64,000 bases of DNA, taken from the NCBI GenBank assembly GCA_002212725.1, contig MTCR01000086.1:19829-83828 (forward strand), read 5' to 3'. Position numbers and translations under genes: made by a program. Positions 38,032 to 47,950 of this stretch are shown here, piece by piece. Positions within the stretch are counted from its first letter, which is position 1, and each line of letters starts with the position of its first letter. The notes beneath the pieces were generated by a model. That model was given only the letters and a program-made list of their open reading frames with translations, was not told the DNA's origin and ran no database searches. The stretch comes from Sphingobacteriales bacterium TSM_CSM. Lineage in GTDB: Bacteria; Bacteroidota; Bacteroidia; Chitinophagales; UBA2359.

Positions 38032-40743
38032 ATGGCAATTAAAACAGGAATTTTTTTTGGTGGCAGGTCGCGAGAGCGTGAAATTTCTTTTGCCGGCGGC
38101 CGTACCGTGTATGACAATTTAGACAAAACTTTATTTGAAGCAATTCCCATTTTTGTGGACAGTTGGGGCAACTTTGTATTACTCGACTGGCATTTTGTTT
38201 ATAAAGGCAGCATACGCGATTTTTACCCTCCCTCCCTCTCGGCCTTCAGCAACTCGCGCTATGGGTTTCAGATTTATGCCGAATCGCTGGGCGAGCTTTC
38301 AGTTGACCGGCAAGATGAATTGATTACTGCCATAGGGCAAAAAATTCTTCCTTCCCAATTACCTCAACTCATAGATTTTGCCTTTCTCACCCTGCATGGC
38401 GCTTATGGCGAGGATGGCAGCATACAGGGCTTGTTGCAGTTTTTAAACATTCCCTATACGGCATCGGGCATTTTACCCTCTGCCATAGGCATGGATAAAG
38501 CGTTTCAGCGCCAAACCATGCAATATGCCGGATTTTTGGTGCCGCCTTTTCTTACCATACAGCGCAAACAATGGCTTGCAGCCGCTGAACAGGAAAAATT
38601 GGCCATGTTTGATACGGCAAAACAACTTGCCGGTATGCCCCTTGTAATTAAACCCGCCAACCAAGGGTCTTCTATTGGTGCCGGTATTTTGCCCGATGAC
38701 TCTGCCGGTGCATTTGTGCAAATGGTAACCACCGCCTTTTTTGTAAAAGAAATTGACCCGGCATTCTGGAGAACATTAGACCACGAAAACAAATTACAGT
38801 TCCTGCGCGAACTTATTGATATCAGAACCGGAACCGGTTTGCCTGCCGTTTTATACCCCATGCAAACCATTTGCTACCATCCCGATGAATTGTTTGACCT
38901 GCTGGAACAATACTGCCAACAACCGGCTGACACACCAACCATACGCCTTGAAGCATTTGACAAAGAGCATGAGGTAATTATAGAAGGATTTTTGCAGGGA
39001 AAGGAATTTTCTTGTATTGTGATAAAGGGCGAAAACGGCGAAGCCATAGCCCTGCCGCCTACCGAAATACGCAAGGGAAAAGAATTGTTTGACTACCGCT
39101 CAAAGTACTTGGCCGGGCTATCAAGCAAGGTAACGCCCATACACCTGCCAACAGCACAAATTGATGCCATAAGAGCCGAATGTGAACGGCTGTTTGAATA
39201 TTTTAAATTCAACACCTACGCCCGCATCGACGGGTTTATTACCTCCAGTGGCAGTATTTACCTCAACGACCCCAACACTACATCGGGTATGTTGCCCTCA
39301 TCGTTTTTCTTTCATCAGGCTGCAGAAATCGGGCTTAACCCATCGCAGTTCTTAACCTATATTATCCGAAACTCACTGCAGGAAAGAATAGAAAACGGTT
39401 TTTTCAACCCCAAAACGGTGCAACTTGCCCAACACCTCGACGAAAGGTTGCAACACCTGAAAACCCATGCCGCCGAAAAAAAAGTTATCGGGGTGATATT
39501 AGGCGGGTACTCTACCGAAAGACATATATCGGTGGAAAGCGGCCGAAACATATACGAAAAATTAGCTTCTTCAGACAAATACCTGCCCATTCCTATTTTT
39601 CTTACCGGCAACAACCGGGAGTATGACCTGTACGAAATACCGGTAAACATACTGCTGAAAGACAATGCCGATGATATAGCCGAAAAAATTAAGCATTTTA
39701 CCACGCACCCCGTAACCGAAGAGGTAATGCTAAGAGCGCAGGCCATTACGCAAAAATACTGCTTCACCGCTAACCCCGAACCCCGCAAACTAAGTATTGC
39801 CGACCTTGCCGCAAGGGTTGATGCCGTATTTATTGCCCTGCACGGCCGGCCGGGCGAAGACGGAAGCCTGCAACAACACCTCGAAAAATATGGCATTCCG
39901 TACAACGGTTCGGGCATTGCCACCTCTCAAATTACCATAGACAAATACGCCACCGGACAATTGCTGCGGCAACATGGGTTTCATGTGGCAAACCAACTGT
40001 TGGTGCAAAAAACCGATTGGAAAAACGCTCCACACCAATTCCTGAGCAGTATTGAACAGCGTTTTTCGTACCCGTTCATTGCAAAACCGCATGATGACGG
40101 CTGCAGTTCGGCGGTAAAAAAAATTAAAAACCGCACCCAATTAGTGGCTTACCTCCAAACCATTTTCAGAAACGAGGGCGAGCCGCTTAGCACCCTTAAC
40201 ATCCATACCCTTGCCCTTAAACCCAAGGAAGAGTTTCCGGCTAAAGAGGCTTTTTTAATTGAAGAACTGATAGAAAAAGGAAATGCCAGCCGGTTTATGG
40301 AAATTACCGGCGGACTGATAACGCACCTTGCCAAGGGCAACGCAGTTACCTATGAAATGTTTGAACCCAGCGAAACCCTTGCCGGCGAAGAAGTATTGTC
40401 GCTCGAAGAAAAGTTTCTGGCCGGTGAAGGGCAAAATATTACCCCTGCCCGCTACAGTTACAGCGCCAATGAGCGCAACCAAATAGCCCAAAAAGTAAAA
40501 GCCGAACTGCAAAAAGTGGCAGAACTGTTGCATATTGAGGGCTATGCCCGAACCGATGCCTTTGTAAAAATGTATAACAACGGACAAACCGATGTATATA
40601 TTATTGAAGTAAACTCACTGCCCGGCATGACACCGGCTACCTGCATTTTTCACCAATGCGCCCTGAACGGCTATACTCCCTACGCATTTATTGACCATAT
40701 TCTGGAATATGCCATGCAAAAAAAACAAAAAAGCAACCAATAA
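38032..40743 (+). CDS. Tandem-fused D-alanine-D-alanine ligase (two ATP-grasp units)
   Basis: From ATG 38032 the protein has 903 residues, about 2.7 times a normal Ddl (~310-350). Unit 1 (1-~480) starts with GIFFGGRSREREISFAGG and has LTLHGAYGEDGSIQGLL. Its metal-binding motif reads YLNDPNTTSGMLPSSF, where the usual E-x-N-x-x-PG is altered to D-x-N-x-x-SG. Unit 2 (~485-903) starts with GVILGGYSTERHISVESG, has ALHGRPGEDGSLQQHL and the canonical IIEVNSLPGMTPAT. Unit 2 is therefore the likely active ligase making the D-Ala-D-Ala peptidoglycan precursor; unit 1 may be weakened or altered in specificity. A separate ligase might also explain the first unit. A PASTA protein gene follows. Confidence 0.88.
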   Translation: MAIKTGIFFGGRSREREISFAGGRTVYDNLDKTLFEAIPIFVDSWGNFVLLDWHFVYKGSIRDFYPPSLSAFSNSRYGFQIYAESLGELSVDRQDELITAIGQKILPSQLPQLIDFAFLTLHGAYGEDGSIQGLLQFLNIPYTASGILPSAIGMDKAFQRQTMQYAGFLVPPFLTIQRKQWLAAAEQEKLAMFDTAKQLAGMPLVIKPANQGSSIGAGILPDDSAGAFVQMVTTAFFVKEIDPAFWRTLDHENKLQFLRELIDIRTGTGLPAVLYPMQTICYHPDELFDLLEQYCQQPADTPTIRLEAFDKEHEVIIEGFLQGKEFSCIVIKGENGEAIALPPTEIRKGKELFDYRSKYLAGLSSKVTPIHLPTAQIDAIRAECERLFEYFKFNTYARIDGFITSSGSIYLNDPNTTSGMLPSSFFFHQAAEIGLNPSQFLTYIIRNSLQERIENGFFNPKTVQLAQHLDERLQHLKTHAAEKKVIGVILGGYSTERHISVESGRNIYEKLASSDKYLPIPIFLTGNNREYDLYEIPVNILLKDNADDIAEKIKHFTTHPVTEEVMLRAQAITQKYCFTANPEPRKLSIADLAARVDAVFIALHGRPGEDGSLQQHLEKYGIPYNGSGIATSQITIDKYATGQLLRQHGFHVANQLLVQKTDWKNAPHQFLSSIEQRFSYPFIAKPHDDGCSSAVKKIKNRTQLVAYLQTIFRNEGEPLSTLNIHTLALKPKEEFPAKEAFLIEELIEKGNASRFMEITGGLITHLAKGNAVTYEMFEPSETLAGEEVLSLEEKFLAGEGQNITPARYSYSANERNQIAQKVKAELQKVAELLHIEGYARTDAFVKMYNNGQTDVYIIEVNSLPGMTPATCIFHQCALNGYTPYAFIDHILEYAMQKKQKSNQ

Positions 40744-40882
40744 ACAGGTAATTGCGTTTGTATGAGTATAAATTTCGGGATTAGCCAAGTAACACCCGTT
40801 TATACAACGACATGCGCGTAAAACCCTTACTTATATCAATTTTTTAAGCATCAACATACAGCTTATCACCAACTAACGCACT

Positions 40883-41755
40883 ATGTCCACCTTTTTGCAA
40901 TTCATGTTTACCAAATATTTCTGGCGGCATATCGGGTTAATGGCTTTTGTTTCGCTTCTTCTCGTGGGTTTTGTCTTTTTACTGCTCAGCACTTATACCC
41001 ACCACGGCGAAAGCATTACCGTTCCGGACCTGCGCAAACTAACCCTGGAGCAGGTAGAACAACGCCTCGAATCACTCAACCTGCGCTATACGGTGTTAGA
41101 CTCTGCTTATCAGCAAGACCTTCCGCCATTAGGCGTAATTGACCAAAACCCCAAACCGGGCGCCAAGGTTAAAGAAAGCCGCCGCATTTACCTTACCGTA
41201 AATGCCACCAACCCGCCGCTGGTACCCATACCCAACATAATTGATGCCTCTTTGCGCAGCGCCGAAGTGCAACTCAACACGGCCGGTTTGCGCGTAGGGC
41301 AGCAAATAAGAGTACCCGACCTGGCAAAAAATGCCGTTCTGGATATAAAAATGAACAACACCAGCATTGCTCCCGGAACCAAAATACCCAAAGGTTCTGC
41401 CGTAGATCTGGTATTGGGCGACGGTTTGGGCAATACCCGCATAACCGTACCCAGCCTTATTGGCCTTACCTTTTTGCAGGCAAAACTGGCTTTGCGCGGT
41501 TATGGGTTAAATGTGGGAATGGTTACCAAAGAAGAAAATATAAAGGATATGGAAAACGCGCTCGTTACCAGACAAAGCCCCGACCCCGGCCCCGACGGCG
41601 ACCGCCTCATTACACAAGGCGAGCCGGTTGACCTCTTCCTTCGGGAAAACCCCGAAAGCCCTGCGCTTCAGGTTCCCGATACATTTGGCGATATTCACCT
41701 GCCTCCTTCCTCGCCCGCAAACACCGGCACTGCCGGAAAAACCGGCGGCAATTAG
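40883..41755 (+). CDS. PASTA-domain membrane protein
   Basis: A 290-residue protein with one membrane helix (LMAFVSLLLVGFVFLLLSTY, residues ~18-37) and three PASTA domains outside the cytoplasm: VPDLRKLTLEQVEQRLESLN, IPNIIDASLRSAEVQLNTAG and VPSLIGLTFLQAKLALRGYG. The tail is Pro/Gly-rich. PASTA domains bind peptidoglycan stem peptides or muropeptides. The neighbour is the D-Ala-D-Ala ligase, so a cell-wall role is likely. No kinase or transpeptidase domain is attached. Confidence 0.9.
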   Translation: MSTFLQFMFTKYFWRHIGLMAFVSLLLVGFVFLLLSTYTHHGESITVPDLRKLTLEQVEQRLESLNLRYTVLDSAYQQDLPPLGVIDQNPKPGAKVKESRRIYLTVNATNPPLVPIPNIIDASLRSAEVQLNTAGLRVGQQIRVPDLAKNAVLDIKMNNTSIAPGTKIPKGSAVDLVLGDGLGNTRITVPSLIGLTFLQAKLALRGYGLNVGMVTKEENIKDMENALVTRQSPDPGPDGDRLITQGEPVDLFLRENPESPALQVPDTFGDIHLPPSSPANTGTAGKTGGN

Positions 41756-41871
41756 CCGTTTGCGGAGCAAAATATTCCTTAAATTATAGCGCATTACAAT
41801 AAACCGGCCTTATTACAGTTTTTAAACCATATCTGTTTGCAACTGCCCACCTCTAACATACGTTGAACCTC

Positions 41872-44646
41872 ATGAAAATTCACGCTTCCATCTTTTGCCG
41901 GTTTACAGTTTGCCTGTTGTTTGCCGGCATGTATGTGCAGGCACAGGAAATGCTGCTGCCGCTAAAATACAATGCCACTGAAAGACCCAATTTGCAGGAT
42001 AAGGGATTTCGGCGCAATTTTGACAAAGCCTGCGACGGGGGCTTAATTTACAACGCCTTTGTATCGGAAGGACTGCAACCCAGCGCCTGCCTGGAAGAAG
42101 ACGGCACTATAACAGTGGTAATAGAAAACGGTGTTGCGCCATATACATTTCAGCTTTCATCACCCCTTGGCATCAGTCTCGGTTCGGGTGCAGTTACCAC
42201 GCCACAATATACGTTTGGCTCCCTGCCTTCGGGCCCCTATTTTATTACCGCCTCCGACAATAACGGTAATATCCTTCAAATACGCTACGAACTGGATGAT
42301 ATTAACATTCCGCCAATTAAGCGACAAAACTGGGACGCCACTAAAAGAAACGCCTTTTGCAATGCGTTGGGCAGCCTTCGCAAAATTTTTGATACCGATG
42401 TAAGCATTAATTACCGCCTTTACAACAACAGCGGAACCCTCATTCACAATTACGCCACCCAAAGCGCACTGGCCTCCAACCTGCAACCCGGCGTTTATTA
42501 CCTGCGCAGCAACCGCGAGGGCGAAAAATGTTATGCCTACTATATTCTCGATATTATTGAAGAACCTACCATTTCGCTGCCCTTTACCGAAGATTTTTCT
42601 ACCTCCTGGATTTACCCCAACAGCAAAGTGTGGATTGACGACCTTGCATTGGTAAACGATACCTATGCACAAAACCCGCCCAGCATTGGCGTGGTTACCC
42701 TCGACGGGCTTAACCAATACGGGCAGCCCTATGCACCCGTGCCATCGGGCAATGACCTTATTGACGGCATAGGCGATGTGCTTACCTCGCGCCCTATGTG
42801 CCTTGATGATGCAGGACTGGAATTGGGAGATACCTTGTTTTTGAGTTTCTTCTATCAACCCGAAGGTTTTGGCGACTTCCCCAACCCCGGCGACAGTTTG
42901 GTAATGGAAGCCTTTATTCCAAGAGTTAGAGACAGCATTTACTACGTAACCAACTACATTGACGGCTACCATATAAAATACGACGACGATGCCTTTAACA
43001 CCGGCGCTAATGTTGATATTAATATAGCAGTGCCTGCCGGCGATATGATTTCCTTTGAAGAAGACACCTACGTGTTTTACATAGATAACAGCGGCAACTC
43101 TATTTACCTCGATTTTACCAACCCCAATGCCACACTAACCTATGTAAATGATACCATTATACCGGTTAGCGAAGAATTTACCGTTGCGGTAAAAGATACT
43201 ACCTGGGTGCCGCAATGGGGCATTGACGGACTGACCGCCAGCCTTACCCCCGATTTTGCCCCGATTGTGGTAAAAATTGCCGATACCAGTTCGTTCTACA
43301 ACGGCTTCCGGTTCAGGTTCCGTAACCGTGCCACCATATCGGGTAATAATGACCACTGGAATATTGATTATATTCAGGCCAACACGCAACTTCCTTCTTT
43401 GTTTCCGCTGTTGCAAGATGTAGCCTTTATTGAACCCGCACCGGCCATGCTTACCCGTTACCAGTCTATGCCCTGGTCGCACTTTTACCCTTATATTGAC
43501 TCGGAACTGGCACCGGCAACCTTAGTGCCGCTAAAGGTGCGCAACAATGATGCCGGCTCTGCCAACCGCACACTCATACACACCATTAACGATGTTTGCA
43601 GCAATACCGAAATTTACCAATACAATGCCGGTACTGCCGATGTGTTGGGTTCTATTGAAGGCATAGAATCCACCAGTGTGGTTTTTATTAAAGATGATAT
43701 TGCCGCAGCTATTTCAGAAAACAGTAATATTTTTAGCGGAAAAGACACCGTTATTCTTGAAAACATCTGGCAACTTAATGTGTCGTTGGGCAGCACCGAA
43801 CTCAACTACAACAACGATACCATTTACCAATACCAGCAATTTGCCAACTATTTTGCCTATGACGACGGAAGCGCCGAAAAAGCCTACGGTTTGTACGGAA
43901 CAGGCGCACAACTGGCCTATCAATTTGTGCTTAACCACCCCGATACGCTGAGAGCATTGCAAGTTAACTTTGTAAACATGAACGCCAACGTAATCAACCA
44001 CGAGTTTACCATTAAAGTTTGGCGACACATTAATGTAGATACCGAAACCGGCTTGCCCAGCGCCACTCCTATTCCCGACGAACTGCTGTACGAAGAGGAA
44101 ACCGTAAACATGCCGCGTTACCTCAACCAGATTAACGGCTTTTGGACTTATACCCTTAGCCAGCCGCTGCCCGTTGAAGACGACACCATTTACGTAGGCA
44201 TTGAACAACGGTTTGAAGACCTGCTCAATATAGGCTTTGACCGCAACCACAATGCTTCAGATAAACTCTTCTACAACACCGGCGGGCAATGGCTGGGGTC
44301 TATTTACGAGGGCGCACTCATGCTGCGGCCGGTAGTAGGCAGCGCATTGCCGGAAGGCAACCTGAATGTGGGAATAGAAGAACCGGCTGCCGGCAACACA
44401 CTGCAGACCATAACGCTATACCCCAACCCGGTTACCGACCAACTGCAGATACGGTTTAATAACCCAACAGCAGGCAACAGCAACTGCATGGCTCAGGTGT
44501 ACGATTTTTCGGGCAGGCTCGTAATTGCAGAACCGGTTGCCAACAACAGCATCGGGGTTACACATCTGCCTTCGGGCATTTATCTGGTAAGATTGGTAAC
44601 TATGAACGGCGAACAAATTGCTGCCGAAAAATTTGTAAAACAATAA
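41872..44646 (+). CDS. Large secreted protein with T9SS type A sorting domain
   Basis: From ATG 41872 (an in-frame TTG lies three codons before) the product is 924 residues. A signal peptide (FTVCLLFAGMYVQAQ) is followed by a short SprB-like beta repeat (VVIENGVAPYTFQLSSPLG to GSLPSGPYFITASDNNGN). The central part is a beta-sandwich-rich region. The C-terminus is a type A T9SS signal (LYPNPVTDQLQIRF, LPSGIYLVRLV, EKFVKQ). It is exported across the outer membrane. No catalytic motif was recognised; function unknown, possibly adhesive. The EGF-like lipoprotein gene begins 51 bp later. Confidence 0.88.
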   Translation: MKIHASIFCRFTVCLLFAGMYVQAQEMLLPLKYNATERPNLQDKGFRRNFDKACDGGLIYNAFVSEGLQPSACLEEDGTITVVIENGVAPYTFQLSSPLGISLGSGAVTTPQYTFGSLPSGPYFITASDNNGNILQIRYELDDINIPPIKRQNWDATKRNAFCNALGSLRKIFDTDVSINYRLYNNSGTLIHNYATQSALASNLQPGVYYLRSNREGEKCYAYYILDIIEEPTISLPFTEDFSTSWIYPNSKVWIDDLALVNDTYAQNPPSIGVVTLDGLNQYGQPYAPVPSGNDLIDGIGDVLTSRPMCLDDAGLELGDTLFLSFFYQPEGFGDFPNPGDSLVMEAFIPRVRDSIYYVTNYIDGYHIKYDDDAFNTGANVDINIAVPAGDMISFEEDTYVFYIDNSGNSIYLDFTNPNATLTYVNDTIIPVSEEFTVAVKDTTWVPQWGIDGLTASLTPDFAPIVVKIADTSSFYNGFRFRFRNRATISGNNDHWNIDYIQANTQLPSLFPLLQDVAFIEPAPAMLTRYQSMPWSHFYPYIDSELAPATLVPLKVRNNDAGSANRTLIHTINDVCSNTEIYQYNAGTADVLGSIEGIESTSVVFIKDDIAAAISENSNIFSGKDTVILENIWQLNVSLGSTELNYNNDTIYQYQQFANYFAYDDGSAEKAYGLYGTGAQLAYQFVLNHPDTLRALQVNFVNMNANVINHEFTIKVWRHINVDTETGLPSATPIPDELLYEEETVNMPRYLNQINGFWTYTLSQPLPVEDDTIYVGIEQRFEDLLNIGFDRNHNASDKLFYNTGGQWLGSIYEGALMLRPVVGSALPEGNLNVGIEEPAAGNTLQTITLYPNPVTDQLQIRFNNPTAGNSNCMAQVYDFSGRLVIAEPVANNSIGVTHLPSGIYLVRLVTMNGEQIAAEKFVKQ

Positions 44647-44697
44647 CCCGAACAAACGGCAGTTTTTATAACCTGTTTTTTTCAAGCGCAAATTACC

Positions 44698-45588
44698 ATG
44701 CAACATAAAACCCATTTTTTGTTTTTACTACTGCTGGCAGTTGTTTTAAACAGCGCCTGCAACAACGACAAACCCTGCGACAACTTAGACTGCGGAGCGC
44801 ACGGCTCTTGCGTAATTGGTGAAGATTTGAAGCCGCGTTGCGCCTGCGAACCGGGTTATTACGGCGAATTTTGTGAAAGTTTTGACCCGTGCCTGCTTAT
44901 TACCTGTGCCAACGGCGGCACCAAAGAACCCGATGCCGATGACCCCTTCAAATGCCACTGTGTTTGCCCTCCCGAGTACGACGGACCGAACTGCGAACAG
45001 CAAAACTATTGCTTTGGTATTACCTGCGAAAACGGTGGTACTGCGGTAAATGACACAATTGCAACCCGTTGCGTTTGTGAGTGCCCTGCCGGCTTTATTG
45101 GCGAATTTTGCCAAACACCCAATCCTTGCAACCTGGTTGACTGTTACCCCAACGCTTCCTGCCAGCTTACCGCCAACCTTGAACCGGTTTGCGTTTGCAA
45201 CCCCGGTTGGGAAGGCGATATGTGCGAAACCGAAATACGCGAAAAATACATAGGAACCTACAACGCAAAAAGTTACTATACCGATGGCAGCAGCGTAAGT
45301 TATACCTGCGAGATTACCAAGCACCCTGATGATGTTACCAAGATGTACCTGAGTACTTTGCTGCAAAACCCCAACCCTGCACCGGGTATTTTGTTGCAAA
45401 ATGTATATGCAGTGGTTTACCAGTCTAACACTTTTGCCATACCGGTGCAAAATGTTTTTCCAAACAATGAGCAGGTAAAAAGTGTAAGCATCGGGCAGCG
45501 CAACCCTGCAACCGGTATTATTACAGTGTTCTACACCTACATTAAAAACGATACCACCCAACTGCAATTAGAACTTACCCCGCAATAA
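44698..45588 (+). CDS. Lipoprotein with four EGF-like domains
   Basis: A 296-residue protein. The lipoprotein signal ends LNSACNND (Cys21). Four consecutive cysteine-rich EGF-like units follow to about residue 180: DCGAHGSCVIGEDLKPRC with CEPGYYGEFCE; CANGGTKE with CVCPPEYDGPNCE; CENGGTAV with CECPAGFIGEFCQ; CYPNASCQL with CVCNPGWEGDMCE. The remaining ~115 residues form a beta-rich domain. EGF modules are uncommon in bacteria and need disulfides formed in the periplasm or at the surface. Probably a surface-exposed binding protein; ligand unknown. folC starts 11 bp downstream. Confidence 0.88.
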   Translation: MQHKTHFLFLLLLAVVLNSACNNDKPCDNLDCGAHGSCVIGEDLKPRCACEPGYYGEFCESFDPCLLITCANGGTKEPDADDPFKCHCVCPPEYDGPNCEQQNYCFGITCENGGTAVNDTIATRCVCECPAGFIGEFCQTPNPCNLVDCYPNASCQLTANLEPVCVCNPGWEGDMCETEIREKYIGTYNAKSYYTDGSSVSYTCEITKHPDDVTKMYLSTLLQNPNPAPGILLQNVYAVVYQSNTFAIPVQNVFPNNEQVKSVSIGQRNPATGIITVFYTYIKNDTTQLQLELTPQ

Positions 45589-45599
45589 AAGCGCATAGC

Positions 45600-46889
45600 A
45601 TGGATTACAATGCCGCCCTTGCCTACTTGTTTGAGCATTTACCCATGTACCAGCGGATAGGACATGCCGCTTATAAAAAAGACCTGACTAATATACGGCT
45701 GCTTTGCCGGCATTTAGGCAACCCGCAAGAACAAATTAAAACCATACATATTGCCGGAACCAATGGCAAAGGTTCGGTTTCTCATGCACTTGCGGCAGTT
45801 TTTACGCAGGCCGGGTATAACACCGGTTTATATATTTCGCCCCATTACCAAGATTTCAGGGAACGTATTAAAATTAACGGCAACTATATAGACAAAAACT
45901 CGGTGGCCGAGTTTGTAACCCAAAACCGCGCGGTGTTTGATGAAATTCAGCCCTCCTTTTTTGAAATGACGGTTGCCATGGCTTTCTGGTACTTTGCCCG
46001 ATGCAAAACCGATATGGCCATTATAGAAACCGGATTGGGCGGACGCCTCGATTCTACCAATATAATTACCCCGCTTCTTTCGGTTATTACCAACATTAGT
46101 TTCGACCACATGAATGTGCTGGGCAATACCCTGCCCCAAATTGCCGCTGAAAAAGCCGGAATTATTAAACCCAACGTGCCCGTAGTTATTGGAGAAACCC
46201 ACCCCGAAACCGAACCTGTTTTTAGGGTAAAGGCAGCAGAAACAAATTCGGACATCTACTTTGCACAACAAAGTATTTTGCTTTGCAATGAAAAGGTTTT
46301 CAATACCCACATTACCGCAGATGTACTGAAAAACGGGGAGCAAATTTACACCCACCTGCAAACCGACCTTTCGGGCAGTTTTCAGCTTAAAAACCTGGTA
46401 ACCATCATACAGGCAACCGAGTTGCTGCCGGCCTTAGGTTATCCCATACATAGGGAAACCGTGGCGCAGGCTTTGTCGGGGGTAAAGCAGTTAACCAATT
46501 TTATAGGGCGGTGGCAGGTTATTTCAGAAAAAAATCCGCTTATCATTGCCGACAGCGCACATAATGAAGGCGGTTTGCGGTATGCCATATCTCAACTGCT
46601 AAGCCTGCCGCACCATCAACTACATATTGTAATGGGCGTGGTAAATGACAAAGACCTGCAACATATTCTGCCGCTTTTCCCAACCAAAGCGGTGTATTAC
46701 TTTTGCAAGGCCGATGTTCCGCGCGGCATGCCTGCAGAAGACTTGCAGCAGCAGGCCTTGAAATTTGGGCTTACAGGCAATGCCTACCCCTCTGCGCCGG
46801 ATGCCTATACCGCTGCAAAAGCCGCAGCCCAACCCGGCGATGTGGTGTTTGTTGGAGGAAGTATTTTTGTGGTGGCAGAAATTTTGTAG
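45600..46889 (+). CDS. folC: Bifunctional folylpolyglutamate/dihydrofolate synthase
   Basis: A 429-residue Mur-ligase-type protein. The P-loop is HIAGTNGKGSVSHALAAV. Also seen are the folate-site loop SPHYQDFRERIKING, the ETGLGGRLDSTN motif, TNISFDHMNVLGNTL and, in the C-terminal domain, ADSAHNEGGLRYAI. It adds glutamate to dihydropteroate and folates with ATP. It lies 11 bp after the EGF lipoprotein gene and may be co-transcribed. Confidence 0.95.
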   Translation: MDYNAALAYLFEHLPMYQRIGHAAYKKDLTNIRLLCRHLGNPQEQIKTIHIAGTNGKGSVSHALAAVFTQAGYNTGLYISPHYQDFRERIKINGNYIDKNSVAEFVTQNRAVFDEIQPSFFEMTVAMAFWYFARCKTDMAIIETGLGGRLDSTNIITPLLSVITNISFDHMNVLGNTLPQIAAEKAGIIKPNVPVVIGETHPETEPVFRVKAAETNSDIYFAQQSILLCNEKVFNTHITADVLKNGEQIYTHLQTDLSGSFQLKNLVTIIQATELLPALGYPIHRETVAQALSGVKQLTNFIGRWQVISEKNPLIIADSAHNEGGLRYAISQLLSLPHHQLHIVMGVVNDKDLQHILPLFPTKAVYYFCKADVPRGMPAEDLQQQALKFGLTGNAYPSAPDAYTAAKAAAQPGDVVFVGGSIFVVAEIL

Positions 46890-46934
46890 CAAAACGCCTA
46901 TTTTATTGCTTTTTAAGTACCGGATTGGACAAGT

Positions 46935-47492
46935 TTATAAAAACCCGAAAACCGAACTGAAAGTACAGCAACAAGCCCACGAATAATGGTAATTGGCGCT
47001 GCTATCAACAGACATGCAACCCCGCTGATGCAACAGGCTAACCAATGCCTTTACCCCGAAACCATATTGCACCGGCGCCCCCACTCCCTGCGGGTATTGT
47101 CCTTCGTTGTGTTTCCCGCAGCCGGGGCAACGGCAGGCATAATTTTGATATTCTGTACTATAAAGCCGTAAATCGGGAGGCAAATCGAACACCTGACGCC
47201 GGTTTAACAGACGATGACCAATCTTCCTGCCCGACAGAGACTGTCCGCAACCGGCACAAGCCTCCGCTTTTAAAGCAACCACCGTATCGGGTTGCGCCAC
47301 CATTTTCAGTGTATTGCCTTTATGTCCGTCCTGTCCTCCTCATTTATGTTTCTTGCCGCTTTGCTGTCTCAACTGACGTTCCAATTCTGTTGCCCGGTTT
47401 TCCAACGCCGTAATAACTGCCACCAGTTCCCTTATCAACTTATGGCAGCCTTCCAGCCCCGAGTACTCGGGGGGCAGTTGCTTTATTTCCAT
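46935..47492 (-). pseudogene. IS66-family transposase (TnpC) remnant
   Basis: The frame from ATG 47492 encodes an N-terminal coiled region (ELVAVITALENRATELERQ) and SGKKHK, then TGA (47342-47340). It continues in the same frame with GGQDGHKGNTLKMVAQPD, the IS66 zinc-binding segment ACAGCGQSLSGRKIG, RQVFDLPPDL and CRCPGCGKHNEGQYPQGV. Family similarity stops near RGCMSV (about 46985) and the frame ends at 46935 in unrelated sequence. The catalytic DDE domain is absent, so the copy is a dead 5' fragment with an internal nonsense codon. No terminal inverted repeats were recognised. Confidence 0.85.
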
Positions 47493-47683
47493 TGGGCTTT
47501 TTTTTTCAAATTCAGGCTTTTTTCAGAATAATGGTGTAAATCCGGGTAAGTTTTTTTCGGCAACCAAAATAACCTTATACCATTCAAAAAATCAGCCTCA
47601 AACTCTTGAACGCTTATACAAACTGCTAAATTTGCAAGTTCCTGCTTGCGGTAAAATGTAAATACTGAGGAGTACCTAAATAG
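47493..47683. other. Flank of the IS66 remnant
   Basis: Short gap between the remnant and the small membrane-protein gene. No gene or repeat recognised. Confidence 0.3.
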
Positions 47684-47878
47684 TTACGGATTTTTTTTCT
47701 CCTCTGGCATGAGTACATATACTACGAAGGCAGCAATTCCACCAAAAATAATAAATCCGGCTACTCCTCCCACATAACCACCGGGAACTGCTCCTGTGAG
47801 GATATTTAGTAGGAAGAAAACGCCTCCCCCACAAAATCCGGCAACATTTACCACCTTTTGCTTTTGTTGATCTGTCAT
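47684..47878 (-). CDS. Small glycine-rich membrane protein
   Basis: A 64-residue protein with two hydrophobic segments (VAGFCGGGVFFLLNILTG; GGVAGFIIFGGIAAFVVYVL) and a charged end MPEEKKNP. It was chosen over a longer overlapping frame because the ATG at 47878 follows a perfect Shine-Dalgarno AAGGAGG six bases upstream, which is unusual in Bacteroidota. No family recognised. It is the last of three minus-strand genes (47684-48758). Confidence 0.6.
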   Translation of the reverse strand: MTDQQKQKVVNVAGFCGGGVFFLLNILTGAVPGGYVGGVAGFIIFGGIAAFVVYVLMPEEKKNP

Positions 47879-47950
47879 TTAAGCCTCCTTCTGTTTTTAG
47901 TTTAGTGTTATGTTGTATTTGTAATTCGGTTTTGCACTCTGACAGCAATT

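Noticed and set aside
47676..47948. Longer minus-strand frame over the small membrane protein
   Set aside because: Its sequence is Arg/Ser/Lys-rich with no coding character. The overlapping 64-residue frame has a perfect Shine-Dalgarno and clear membrane helices.
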